From: Corynebacterium tuscaniense
Lineage (GTDB): Bacteria; Actinomycetota; Actinomycetes; Mycobacteriales; Mycobacteriaceae
Length of the DNA stretch: 38,122 nt
Reading direction: 5' to 3'
NCBI RefSeq assembly: GCF_008693065.1
Contig: NZ_VXKH01000012.1
Coordinates: 1-38,122, forward strand
This document shows positions 8,199 through 15,800 of this stretch, piece after piece. Both the position numbers and the translations under genes were made by a program. Position 1 is the stretch's first letter. Each line of letters starts with the position of its first letter. The notes under the pieces are model-generated. The model did no database searches. It had not been told where the DNA came from and was given only the letters and a program-made list of their open reading frames with translations.

Positions 8199-8220
8199 GG
8201 CTACCAGGAGCTTGGTAGCC
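8199..8220 (+). terminator. Hairpin ending the DUF6918-like transcript
   Basis: GGCTACCA (8199-8206) and TGGTAGCC (8213-8220) pair perfectly with a 6-base loop, 22 bases after the stop codon and just before the TPP riboswitch. Only a short T-run (CCTTTG) follows, so termination efficiency is uncertain. Confidence 0.5.
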
Positions 8221-8232
8221 TAAGCCTTTGTA

Positions 8233-8312
8233 AGACACGGGGTGCCGCACACAGGCGGCTGAGATCACACCCGTTGAACCTGATCGAATTAGTATTCGCG
8301 GAGGAATTGTCT
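8233..8312 (+). promoter_or_regulatory. TPP (THI-box) riboswitch controlling thiD-tenA-tenA
   Basis: The conserved aptamer blocks are all present: GGGGTGC, GGCTGAGAT, ACACCCG, TTGAACCTGATC and the 3' block GCGGAGGAA. A closing helix can form between AGACA (8233-8237) and TGTCT (8308-8312), ending directly before the GTG start at 8313. The 3' block contains GGAGG (8300-8304), the thiD ribosome binding site, so ligand-bound RNA would hide it. Thiamine pyrophosphate would thus repress translation of the salvage operon. Confidence 0.93.
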
Positions 8313-9167
8313 GTGACTGACACACGTGTACCTATAACACGCATACCTAACGTTTTAACTATTGCCGGCACGGACCCATCGGGCGGGGCCGGCATCCAAG
8401 CTGACCTGAAGGCTTTTTCAGCCGCGGGCGCTTATGGCATGAGCGTCATCACCGCTGTTGTGGCTCAGAACACCCAAGGCGTGCGCTCCATCCGAACGAT
8501 GGACCCGGACTTCGTCTTTGACCAAGCGGCCGCGGTGTTTGAGGACGTGCACGTTGATGCGGTGAAGATTGGCATGGTGGCCAACGCCGGCATCATCGAA
8601 GCGATCACGAAAGCCTTGGACACATACACCGACCGGGCAACCTGCCCGGTGGTTCTTGACCCGGTGATGGTGGCTAAAAGTGGGGATAGTTTGCTCGACG
8701 CGGATACGGAAGGCGCATTGCGTGAGCAGCTGGTGCCCCGGTCGACGTTGATTACGCCTAATCTGCCCGAAGCGTCCGTGCTCCTCGGTTTGGAGGGGGA
8801 GATGGATGGGGTGGATGAGATGCGGGGGAACGTCGATAAGCTTCTTGCTCTTGGGTGTGACTGGGTGCTGCTCAAAGGTGGCCACCTGGAGGGACACACG
8901 AGTGAGCTGAGCACCGACATCTTGGCGGGCCCGGACACGCGCGTTGAACTGACCGCCCCGCGCATTGCTACAACGAATGACCACGGCACGGGCTGCACTT
9001 TGTCGGCTGCGGTGGCCGCGCGTTTGCCGCGCATGGACATGGAGCCCGCGGTGCGTGAGGCAAAGGATTACCTCACGGCGGCGCTCAAGCACGCTGACCA
9101 GCTCAATGTGGGCCAAGGCCACGGCCCTGTCCACCACTTCCACAATCTTTGGGGGAACAATGCCTAG
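8313..9167 (+). CDS. thiD: Hydroxymethylpyrimidine (phosphate) kinase
   Basis: The GTG at 8313 is 8 bases after the riboswitch-embedded GGAGG and gives 284 residues; an in-frame TTG at 8274 lies inside the aptamer and is rejected. ThiD phosphorylates 4-amino-5-hydroxymethyl-2-methylpyrimidine (HMP) and HMP-phosphate with ATP, making the pyrimidine half of thiamine. Ribokinase-fold motifs are seen: LTIAGTDPSGGAGIQADLK near the N-terminus, VLDPVMVAKSGD in the middle, and the ATP/anion-hole motif NDHGTGCTLSAA near residue 225. It overlaps the next gene by 8 bases. In the operon it acts on pyrimidine recovered by the two TenA proteins. No thiE or thiM domain is fused to it. Confidence 0.95.
   Translation: MTDTRVPITRIPNVLTIAGTDPSGGAGIQADLKAFSAAGAYGMSVITAVVAQNTQGVRSIRTMDPDFVFDQAAAVFEDVHVDAVKIGMVANAGIIEAITKALDTYTDRATCPVVLDPVMVAKSGDSLLDADTEGALREQLVPRSTLITPNLPEASVLLGLEGEMDGVDEMRGNVDKLLALGCDWVLLKGGHLEGHTSELSTDILAGPDTRVELTAPRIATTNDHGTGCTLSAAVAARLPRMDMEPAVREAKDYLTAALKHADQLNVGQGHGPVHHFHNLWGNNA
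8831..8841 (+). repeat. Dispersed 11-mer CGTCGATAAGC, copy 4
   Basis: Plus orientation, inside thiD, read as GTC-GAT-AAG-CTT (VDKL). Confidence 0.7.
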
Positions 9168-9819
9168 ATTCACAGAAGAATTGCGCGACGCTCACCGCGA
9201 AACGTGGGACGCCGCCATCAATCACCGCTTTGTGCAGGAGCTTTTTAGCGGCACGATCCCCAACAACGTCATGGCCGGCTACCTGGTGCAGGACTACCGC
9301 TTCCTGGACAGTTTCCTGCAGTTGCTCGGCGCAGCGGTGTCCACGGCGGACGATCTTGCCCCACGCCTGCGCCTGTCCCAGTTCATCGGCGAGGTCGCCG
9401 GGGATGAGAACACGTACTTCCTACGTTCTTTTGAGGCGCTGGGCGTAACCGAGGATCTGCGTGCCAACACTCCGGACTCCCCCGCGTGCGTGGGATTCAC
9501 CGGACTGATGCGGGAGGCCGCGGAGACCCGCTCCTACGCCGCAGCACTTGGTGTGCTCGTGGTAGCGGAATGGCTCTATCTCGACTGGGCCATCAAGGCC
9601 CCGGAAAAGCGCCCAGAGAGCTTCGTGCACAACGAGTGGATTGAACTGCACGATTACCCGGAATTCCACGACCTCGTGGCCTTCCTCCGCAGTGAGGTGG
9701 ACCGCCTGGGCCAGCGCAGCGAGGACGATCGCAAGATCATCAGCGACTATTTTGGCCGTGCCGTGGCACTTGAACTGGACTTTTTCAATAATTCCTACGA
9801 GCAACCCCTCGAGGTTTAA
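9160..9819 (+). CDS. tenA: TenA-family protein lacking the catalytic cysteine (TenA_E-like)
   Basis: The ATG at 9160, within an 8-base overlap with thiD, gives 219 residues of the all-helical TenA/THI-4 fold. Asp45 in LVQDYRFLD matches the substrate-binding Asp of TenA, and a C-terminal Glu in VALELDFF matches the general acid. At the position of the thiaminase II nucleophile (Cys135 in B. subtilis TenA) the sequence is LVVAEWLY, with Glu137 close by and no Cys. TenA_E-type proteins in plants and bacteria hydrolyse amino- or formylamino-HMP in pyrimidine salvage; this is the likely role. The cytosolic enzyme is under the same TPP riboswitch. Confidence 0.88.
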   Translation: MPRFTEELRDAHRETWDAAINHRFVQELFSGTIPNNVMAGYLVQDYRFLDSFLQLLGAAVSTADDLAPRLRLSQFIGEVAGDENTYFLRSFEALGVTEDLRANTPDSPACVGFTGLMREAAETRSYAAALGVLVVAEWLYLDWAIKAPEKRPESFVHNEWIELHDYPEFHDLVAFLRSEVDRLGQRSEDDRKIISDYFGRAVALELDFFNNSYEQPLEV

Positions 9820-9823
9820 GACG

Positions 9824-10489
9824 ATGAATCTTCTGGAGCTACTCAAGCAGGACACCCCCGAGTGGGACGCGTACATTCACCACAAGTTCGTGGAGGACCT
9901 CGGCCAGGGCACGCTGCCACTACCGGTCTTCCAGGATTACCTGGTGCAGGACTACCTCTTCCTCGTGCAGTACGCCCGCGCTAACGCGCTGGCCGCCTAT
10001 AAGGCCCGCACCCTGGGTGAGGTGGAATCAGCCGCACAAGGTCTGTCCGCCACCATCCATGAGACGAATCTGCACCGCCGCCTGACGGAGCGCTGGGGCA
10101 TCACCAGCGAAGAACTCGACTCCGCGCCGGAGAAGCAGGCCACCGTCGCCTACACCCGCTACGTGCTGGACACCGGCATGGCTGGGGATTTGCTGGAGCT
10201 GCAGATCGCCCTGGCCCCCTGCCAGATCGGCTACGCCGAAATTGGCACCTACCTGGAGCCGAAGCTCGCCGCAGACCCGGATCATCCGTACGCCGAGTGG
10301 ATCCAGGAGTACTCCGGCGACGATTTCCAGAATCAGGCCAAGTACATGACCTCGCTTCTCGACGATCTCTTGGCCACCCCCGCCACTAACATCACGGGCA
10401 CGAAACGCTACGAGCGCCTCCTGGATATCTTCCGCACCGCCACCCGCCTAGAAGCGGACTTCTGGCAGCAGGCCCTCGACTCGCAGTAG
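9824..10489 (+). CDS. tenA: TenA, aminopyrimidine aminohydrolase / thiaminase II, cysteine type
   Basis: Starts 4 bases after the previous stop; 221 residues. It has the classical TenA features: Asp43 in LVQDYLFLV, the nucleophile Cys133 in APCQIGYAEIG, and a C-terminal Glu in RLEADFW. TenA_C enzymes convert aminomethylpyrimidine from degraded thiamine to HMP (and cleave thiamine slowly), feeding ThiD. It differs strongly from the neighbouring TenA, so the two are old paralogs with probably different substrates rather than a recent duplication. It is the last gene of the riboswitch operon, followed by a terminator hairpin at 10510-10531. Confidence 0.93.
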   Translation: MNLLELLKQDTPEWDAYIHHKFVEDLGQGTLPLPVFQDYLVQDYLFLVQYARANALAAYKARTLGEVESAAQGLSATIHETNLHRRLTERWGITSEELDSAPEKQATVAYTRYVLDTGMAGDLLELQIALAPCQIGYAEIGTYLEPKLAADPDHPYAEWIQEYSGDDFQNQAKYMTSLLDDLLATPATNITGTKRYERLLDIFRTATRLEADFWQQALDSQ

Positions 10490-10509
10490 ACACCAGCACC
10501 GCCCAACCT

Positions 10510-10531
10510 GTAGAGGCTTGACAGCCTCTAC
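10510..10531 (+). terminator. Terminator between convergent tenA and hydrolase genes
   Basis: GTAGAGGCT (10510-10518) and AGCCTCTAC (10523-10531) pair perfectly with a 4-base loop. Two further copies of GAGCCTCTA/GAGCCTC follow up to 10550, so alternative hairpins can form for the opposing transcript. There is no long T-run. Confidence 0.55.
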
Positions 10532-10538
10532 TGAGCCT

Positions 10539-11438
10539 CTATAGAGCCTCCACGAAGCGATCTAGTCGGTCCGCAACCCGCCCCGGTGTGCGCGCCCAGC
10601 GCGTGTGCCCAAGGCCACCGTTGATCTGTTCAACGTGAACAAGATCCGGGTTGAACTTTTCGGCCAGCCACGCGGCGGAGGCCAAAGTGCAGTCCTCATC
10701 ATCCGTGAACCGGGTGAGCAAGATAGGCACGGTGACCTCTTTCATCCGTGCCTCATAATCCATGTCCTGGCCCCGCAGATGAGCCAACGAATTCCGGTGG
10801 CAGAACCGCGTCCACTCCCGTACGTGCACATCTGACTGACGGCCATAACCAGGCAGATCCACCCGCCCCGCTGGCCAGAACCCAAAGACCGTGGACACAG
10901 CCGACATGAACAAACTGCCATAGGCCACCCGGCGGCGATCCGCGCCCACAAAGCCTTCCACGTACGGGCTACCGGCACCCACACCCATCATTCCCACCAC
11001 GTTCAGCTCCTTTGCCTCTGGACGGGCAAGGAACAATGACCCCACCTGGCCGCCCATGGAATGAACCAGAAGCAACGTCGGATAATCCTCCGGCAGATCC
11101 AACGCTTCCTTCGCTGCCCGGATAGTTATTGGGTAATCTTGCGACGCAGTGTCATGGTAGCCCCAGCGCGATCGGCGCGTCGCCTTCGCGTTACTCCTCC
11201 CCTGTCCACGGAGCTCCCCAATCACCACCGGATAACCCCGATTAGCCAACTCCTGTGCCGTCGGCCGAAAATACCGTGCTCCCATGCCAAAGCCTGGCCA
11301 AATAGCCACCAGTGGCTTTGGCTTCTTCCCCACCACACGTTGTGGCGGGAAGACATACACCGGTGACATCGTTCCATCCGGTAGAACAACAGGGGCATCA
11401 ACGAAGATGTAGTCGTTCGACTGATTGGTTTCGTGCAT
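10539..11438 (-). CDS. Alpha/beta hydrolase (paralog 1 of 2)
   Basis: The ATG at 11438 gives 299 residues; an upstream in-frame start at 11492 would run into the preceding hairpin. Alpha/beta hydrolase fold: oxyanion region IWPGFGMGARYF, ELRGQGRS, nucleophile Ser in LLVHSMGGQVGS, probable Asp in TRFTDDEDCT, and catalytic His in GGLGHTRWAR. There is no signal peptide, so it is probably cytosolic. It shares long blocks (WPGFGMGARY, SMGGQVGS, ARPEAKELN, PGYGRQS) with the hydrolase at 18388-19266; the two flank the surface-protein genes. No ribosome binding site is seen before the ATG; a GGCACACTAT element just upstream suggests a leaderless transcript. The substrate is unknown. Confidence 0.85.
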   Translation of the reverse strand: MHETNQSNDYIFVDAPVVLPDGTMSPVYVFPPQRVVGKKPKPLVAIWPGFGMGARYFRPTAQELANRGYPVVIGELRGQGRSNAKATRRSRWGYHDTASQDYPITIRAAKEALDLPEDYPTLLLVHSMGGQVGSLFLARPEAKELNVVGMMGVGAGSPYVEGFVGADRRRVAYGSLFMSAVSTVFGFWPAGRVDLPGYGRQSDVHVREWTRFCHRNSLAHLRGQDMDYEARMKEVTVPILLTRFTDDEDCTLASAAWLAEKFNPDLVHVEQINGGLGHTRWARTPGRVADRLDRFVEAL

Positions 11439-11475
11439 GTGGATAGTGTGCCAGATCACACACGTCGATAAGGCA

Positions 11476-11509
11476 AACGGCCGCCCAAGCATCTGCTTGG
11501 ACGACCGTT
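11476..11509 (-). terminator. Hairpin after the small surface-protein gene
   Basis: AACGG-C-CG-C-CCAAGC (11476-11490) faces GCTTGG-A-CG-A-CCGTT (11495-11509) with two internal mismatches and loop ATCT. It lies downstream of the 11560 stop on the minus strand and upstream of the hydrolase. A T-rich stretch follows weakly. Confidence 0.5.
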
Positions 11510-11559
11510 GAGCTACCAGCTGGCGTAAAACCGCCTCACTGGGCAGTGCCTAGAACGGC

Positions 11560-12435
11560 TCACTGAGCAAACTCACCTGCGTTGTCGTGGGAGGAACCAT
11601 CTTCAGAAGATCCATCACCCTTGATGGAGGTCTTCGCTTCACCGACCTCATTGCTGCACCAGTCAAACAGGACGAAACCTGCGGCAACCAGCGCCAGGAT
11701 CACACCAGCACCCTGACCCAACTTCTGCACCATCGGATCATTCACAAACCCCTGCAGCTGCCCGTTCGCCTCATTCAGACGACGACCAATCTCACCGAAC
11801 TGCTCCCCGTACTGCTCATTGACTCGGTCGTGCCTCTCACCAATACGGCCATGCACACCATGATCATCAGAATTCTGCCCGTGACGACGCATCTCCTCTT
11901 GCACACGAGCATTAATCTGCTGGTTCAAACCATCCAACTCGCCCTGCAGCTGACCCAGATACGGCTGAATCAACTTCCCACCAGTCTGCGCCAACAACAC
12001 AACCGGCAACAACCACACAATCGGCGAACGCACAGCATTACCGAAGCAACGCGCCGTAATCGTAATGCTCGATGAACGCGAATCCGATGGCCCGAATGAG
12101 CTACCCGAAGTGGACAAACCCGCAAGCTCAGAGGACTTCCTAGGTTCGGAGGAATCAGACGGCTCAGAGGAACCAGAAGACTCTGAGGAAGCAGATGGCT
12201 CAGACGATTCTGCCGGTCCACTTCCGGGTGTGTCCGGTACCTCGGTATCGGGTCCCTTCTCATCTACGATTTCAATGTCGGTCTCCTGCGTAACCTCGAC
12301 CGTGGACGGTGTTGCCGAGGCCTCGGAACTGAAGGGGCCAACCACATTGACTGCCCCCAATGCCAAAGAGACAACAGATGCAGCAGCGATCCATTTACGG
12401 GTAGTCGGGCGCACGCCCTGGGTTGATGTAGCCAT
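11560..12435 (-). CDS. Small Ser-rich surface protein with shared C-terminal membrane module
   Basis: 291 residues; ATG at 12435 preceded by AAGGAG at 5 bases. The signal peptide (about 1-41) has the same MATS start and VVSLALGA core as the 1625-residue protein upstream. Residues 45-125 are acidic and Ser/Pro/Glu-rich (repeats of SSEPS), a flexible wall-spanning linker. Residues 130-291 are a module shared with the large protein: Cys130, hydrophobic helix SPIVWLLPVVLLAQTGGKL, a long amphipathic helical region, VNDPMVQKLG, a second hydrophobic helix and Cys260 (DWC). The module probably anchors the protein in a membrane; there is no LPXTG motif. No globular domain is present, so it may be a stalk, a decoy or a partner of the large adhesin. 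Confidence 0.75.
   Translation of the reverse strand: MATSTQGVRPTTRKWIAAASVVSLALGAVNVVGPFSSEASATPSTVEVTQETDIEIVDEKGPDTEVPDTPGSGPAESSEPSASSESSGSSEPSDSSEPRKSSELAGLSTSGSSFGPSDSRSSSITITARCFGNAVRSPIVWLLPVVLLAQTGGKLIQPYLGQLQGELDGLNQQINARVQEEMRRHGQNSDDHGVHGRIGERHDRVNEQYGEQFGEIGRRLNEANGQLQGFVNDPMVQKLGQGAGVILALVAAGFVLFDWCSNEVGEAKTSIKGDGSSEDGSSHDNAGEFAQ
11963..12042 (-). repeat. 80-base direct repeat, copy A (shared anchor module)
   Basis: These 80 bases are identical, including third codon positions, to 13205-13284. They encode the NAVRSPIVWLLPVV part of the anchor module. Perfect identity suggests recent duplication or gene conversion. Confidence 0.85.
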
Positions 12436-12739
12436 AATTACTCCTTTTAACTTTTATTTAACTTTTATGCACCACACACGGGAGCCCCATCACGGATATC
12501 TATATTCACTGTGCCAAATAGTTACTCGCTTAGCCAACTATTAAGCGAAAAAGGGCCAGATCACTGCACAAAGAAAAAGCGCGCCACGCCCTGCTGTTCA
12601 CACTCAGATCTCAAAAGGGTTGGTCACTGCTGGTGCCTGCACAATCTCCAGTGACACACATCAAAAAGAATCTTTTTATGAGGTTTGCCACTCCCAATTA
12701 ATATAGAACTCTAAGGACAAACTAAGCAAGGCTTTCGTT

Positions 12740-12763
12740 CGATGTGCACGCCGGTGCACATCG
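12740..12763. promoter_or_regulatory. 24-base palindrome upstream of the small surface gene
   Basis: CGATGTGCAC (12740-12749), spacer GCCG, then GTGCACATCG (12754-12763): 10-base arms with no mismatch. It lacks a T-run and sits between a terminator and the promoter region, so a regulator-binding site is more likely than a terminator. The regulator is unknown. Confidence 0.5.
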
Positions 12764-12777
12764 TCTGCGCACATACT

Positions 12778-12828
12778 AAAGCTCCCCGTTAGCTCGTGCC
12801 TGATCTCTCAGGCCGGCTAACGGGGAGC
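12778..12828 (-). terminator. Terminator of the large surface-protein gene
   Basis: GCTCCCCGTTAGC (12781-12793) and GCTAACGGGGAGC (12816-12828) pair over 13 bases; an inner helix GCCTGA/TCAGGC extends it. On the minus strand it is followed by TTTAGT. It lies about 60 bases after the stop at 12886. Confidence 0.85.
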
Positions 12829-12885
12829 ACCAGTACGTAGAGCGGGAATGAGCCCGCCTCACTGATCAGTTCCTAGAGCGACTTC

Positions 12886-15800
12886 TCATTCTTCAGATGA
12901 TCCACCGCCTTTGATGGAGGTCTTCGCCTCTCCGAGAGGTCTACCACACCAGTCATACAACACCGCACCAGCAGCAACCAACGCCAAAATCACACCAGCA
13001 GCCCGACCCAACTTCTGCACCATCGGATCATTCACAAACCCCTGCAACTGACCATTGGCCTCACTCACACGACGAACAACCTCATTAAACTGCGGATTCT
13101 CATACCCTGCATGCCCACGCCCAACATCAGGGATGTGACGACCAATCTCACCCTGAATCTGAGCATTCAAACCATCCAACTGACCCTGCAACTGACCCAA
13201 ATAAGGCTGAATCAACTTCCCACCAGTCTGCGCCAACAACACAACCGGCAACAACCACACAATCGGCGAACGCACAGCATTACCAACACAACGCTCCGCA
13301 ACACCACCACTCGAAGCAGAACCAGACAGATCAGCAGAACCACCCGGCGTCGTCGTCGACGGAACCGGCGTCGGATCAGACGGTTCCGCCGGATCGGTAG
13401 GCTCCATCGGGTCTGCTGGCGTCGTGGGCTCAGCAGGATCAGATGGTTCGCCAGGTTTCGTTGGCTCCGTGGGCTCCGCCGGTTCGGTAGGCTTCGTCGG
13501 CTCAGCCGGGTCAGACGGATCACCAGGCTGTCCCGGCTCCGAAGGCTTCGTCGGTTCCGTCGGCTCCGTCGTCGGATCACCAGGCTGTCCCGGCTCCGTC
13601 GGTTCCGTCGGTTCCGTCGGTTCCGTCGGTTCCGTCGGCTTCGTCGGTTCGGTAGGCTTCGTCGGCTCAGCCGGGTCAGACGGATCACAATTGCAGTGAG
13701 CACCCACCCGGATAATTGCCTTCTTAGGCTCCTTCGTGCGCTCAGTAGTCACCGCAGGATCACCAGACGGCTTACCGTCCACAATCTTCTGAGTCGACGT
13801 CACAACCTCAACACCCAGCTCACCCTGCTGATCAACAACCTGCTCACCAACAGCAAGCGAATCATCAAAAACAATCTCCGTCTCAAACGGAACCGGCTTT
13901 TCCACCTTCGTCACCACAGAGGTGTCACCAGCCTTCGGACCGTACTCGATGATGCGGTCCTCAGGTTTGAGGCGAGAAACAACTCCTGTCACGGTGGCCT
14001 TGCCGTTTACTCCGGTGAAGGTGGCTTCGTAGGTGACTTCGCCGTCGGCGCCCTGCTGGACAACCTTCACTTCACCCGGCGCGAGTTCGGGGTTTGGCCG
14101 CAAGACGGTGCTAAATGGAATCGGTTCAGTCCATTTCATGTTTTCCGTTGCCGTTGCTTGCTTGGTGCCTACCTTGATCACCTGGTCAACAGGCTCCTCA
14201 ATGATTTCCTCAGAGACCTTCGGGTCGCCCGGTTGCGAGTTGACGATCCCACGTTCAATCGTCATCTTCTTCTTACCCGGCTTACCCTCGGTGACAGTTT
14301 CGGAGGTGCCGGCAGGCATCTCCGGATCGAACTCAACCTTCACACCGAATGGAACCTCAGTCTCGAAAAACTCAGTGTTTGAGCCCGTGGTCTTCGTACC
14401 TACGCGGATGACAGCGTCTTGCTTCTCGGTCACCGTTGTCGTCTGAACGGCAGGGTTGCCGGCGGGTTTGCCGTCGACAAGCTTTTGCGTGCTTGTCACC
14501 TTTTCTTCACCGACGACACCTTGCTTATCGACGACCTGCTCACCCGCAGCAAGCTTGTCATCGAACACGATCTTGGTCTCAAACGGAATCTTGCGGGTTG
14601 TCTCAGTGACCAGCTCTTGGTCCTTCAGGCGCGGGCCGTGCTCAACAATGCGATCTGTCGGTTCGGTGCGATCCTTAGTCTCTGTGACCGTTGCTTCGCC
14701 GTTAATACCGTCGAAGATAGCGGTGTATGTAGCCTCGCCATCCGAGCCTTCCTGGACAACCTTAACTTCACCCGGCGCGAGTTCTGGGTTCTCGCGGATG
14801 ACCGTCGAGTACGGAATCGGCTCCTTCCATTCCACCTTCTCATTCATCGGTTTGGTGCCAATGATCACAACTTCATCTACCGGGTCCTCCACACGCTTCC
14901 ACGTGCGGTCCTTATTCAAGGTCTCCTTACCCAGCTTGCCTTCGGTCTTAACCTGGTAGGTGCCCTGGTTCACCGTCGGGTCGTACTTGTATACAACCTT
15001 GAACGGAATTTCCCGCTCCAGGACGTCAATGACCGTCACCTTGGCCGTAGTGGTGTCCGCGGAGCCGTCCTCGTAGGTCACCGTGACAGGAATCTCGACT
15101 GTGTCGCCGTCCTTCGCATCCTTGGGTGCGGTTGCGGTGATCTTGCCTTCGTCATCAATGGTGACGGTCCAGCCAGCAGGAACGTCGCCAATCTTGAAGG
15201 GGTTTTCCTTGGCCAGTTTGGCGTTAGCTGGGTTATCAAAGTGCACCGGCAACGTAGCCGTCTCACCCGGGTACACCGTTTCAGCCTGGTATGTCGGCTC
15301 AGCTTCCCAACTATTGCTCAACTTCACCACAGTGGTGACGGGCACCTCCGGGGTCGGCCCATCCGGCGCCGTCACCTTCACAGTGATGGTCTTCTTATCC
15401 CCCGGCTTAGAGTTTGCCGGTGGAGTGGCTGTGACAACACCAGTATTCGGGTTAATCGTGTACTTCCAGCCGTCTTCCTCCTTGGTCAGAAGTGGCTGGC
15501 CATCAACGGTACCGAAGGAGAATGTGGAACCCTTCGGGGCATCCTTCACCTGGTGGTCCACTGGCTCATTCGGGCCCGTGGTCTCCACCGAGTAGACCGG
15601 AACAATATCGCTGCCGAGAACGGTAATGGTGGCCTGCACCGGAACATGCTTCGATTCTCCGAGCTGATAGAAAGTCAGGACCGGGATATTCAAAACGTAG
15701 CCCTCTGGCGCCGTACGAGGAATCGTCGTAGTGATTTCACCAGTGTCCTCATCAATCTTGAGGTTCCACGTTCCGCTGTCATCCACGAAAGTGCGCTCAT

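Larger units (their letters stand above)
12436..12885. other. 450-base gap between the two surface genes
   Basis: No credible coding sequence is seen. The gap contains the large gene's terminator (12778-12828), a 24-base palindrome (12740-12763), an A5GA-A-TCT5 inverted repeat near 12663-12677, an imperfect GTCACTG/CAGTGAC pair around 12623-12654, and an AT-rich segment (around 12698-12712) that could hold the promoter of the small surface gene. Confidence 0.6.

Noticed and set aside
8274-8312. Earlier TTG start for thiD
   Set aside because: It lies inside the TPP aptamer before its conserved 3' block; the GTG at 8313 has the ribosome binding site and matches the family start.
13372-13690. 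Tandem repeats considered as a CRISPR array
   Set aside because: Units are 9 bases, keep the reading frame, encode Pro-Thr-Glu, and have no unique spacers of uniform length.
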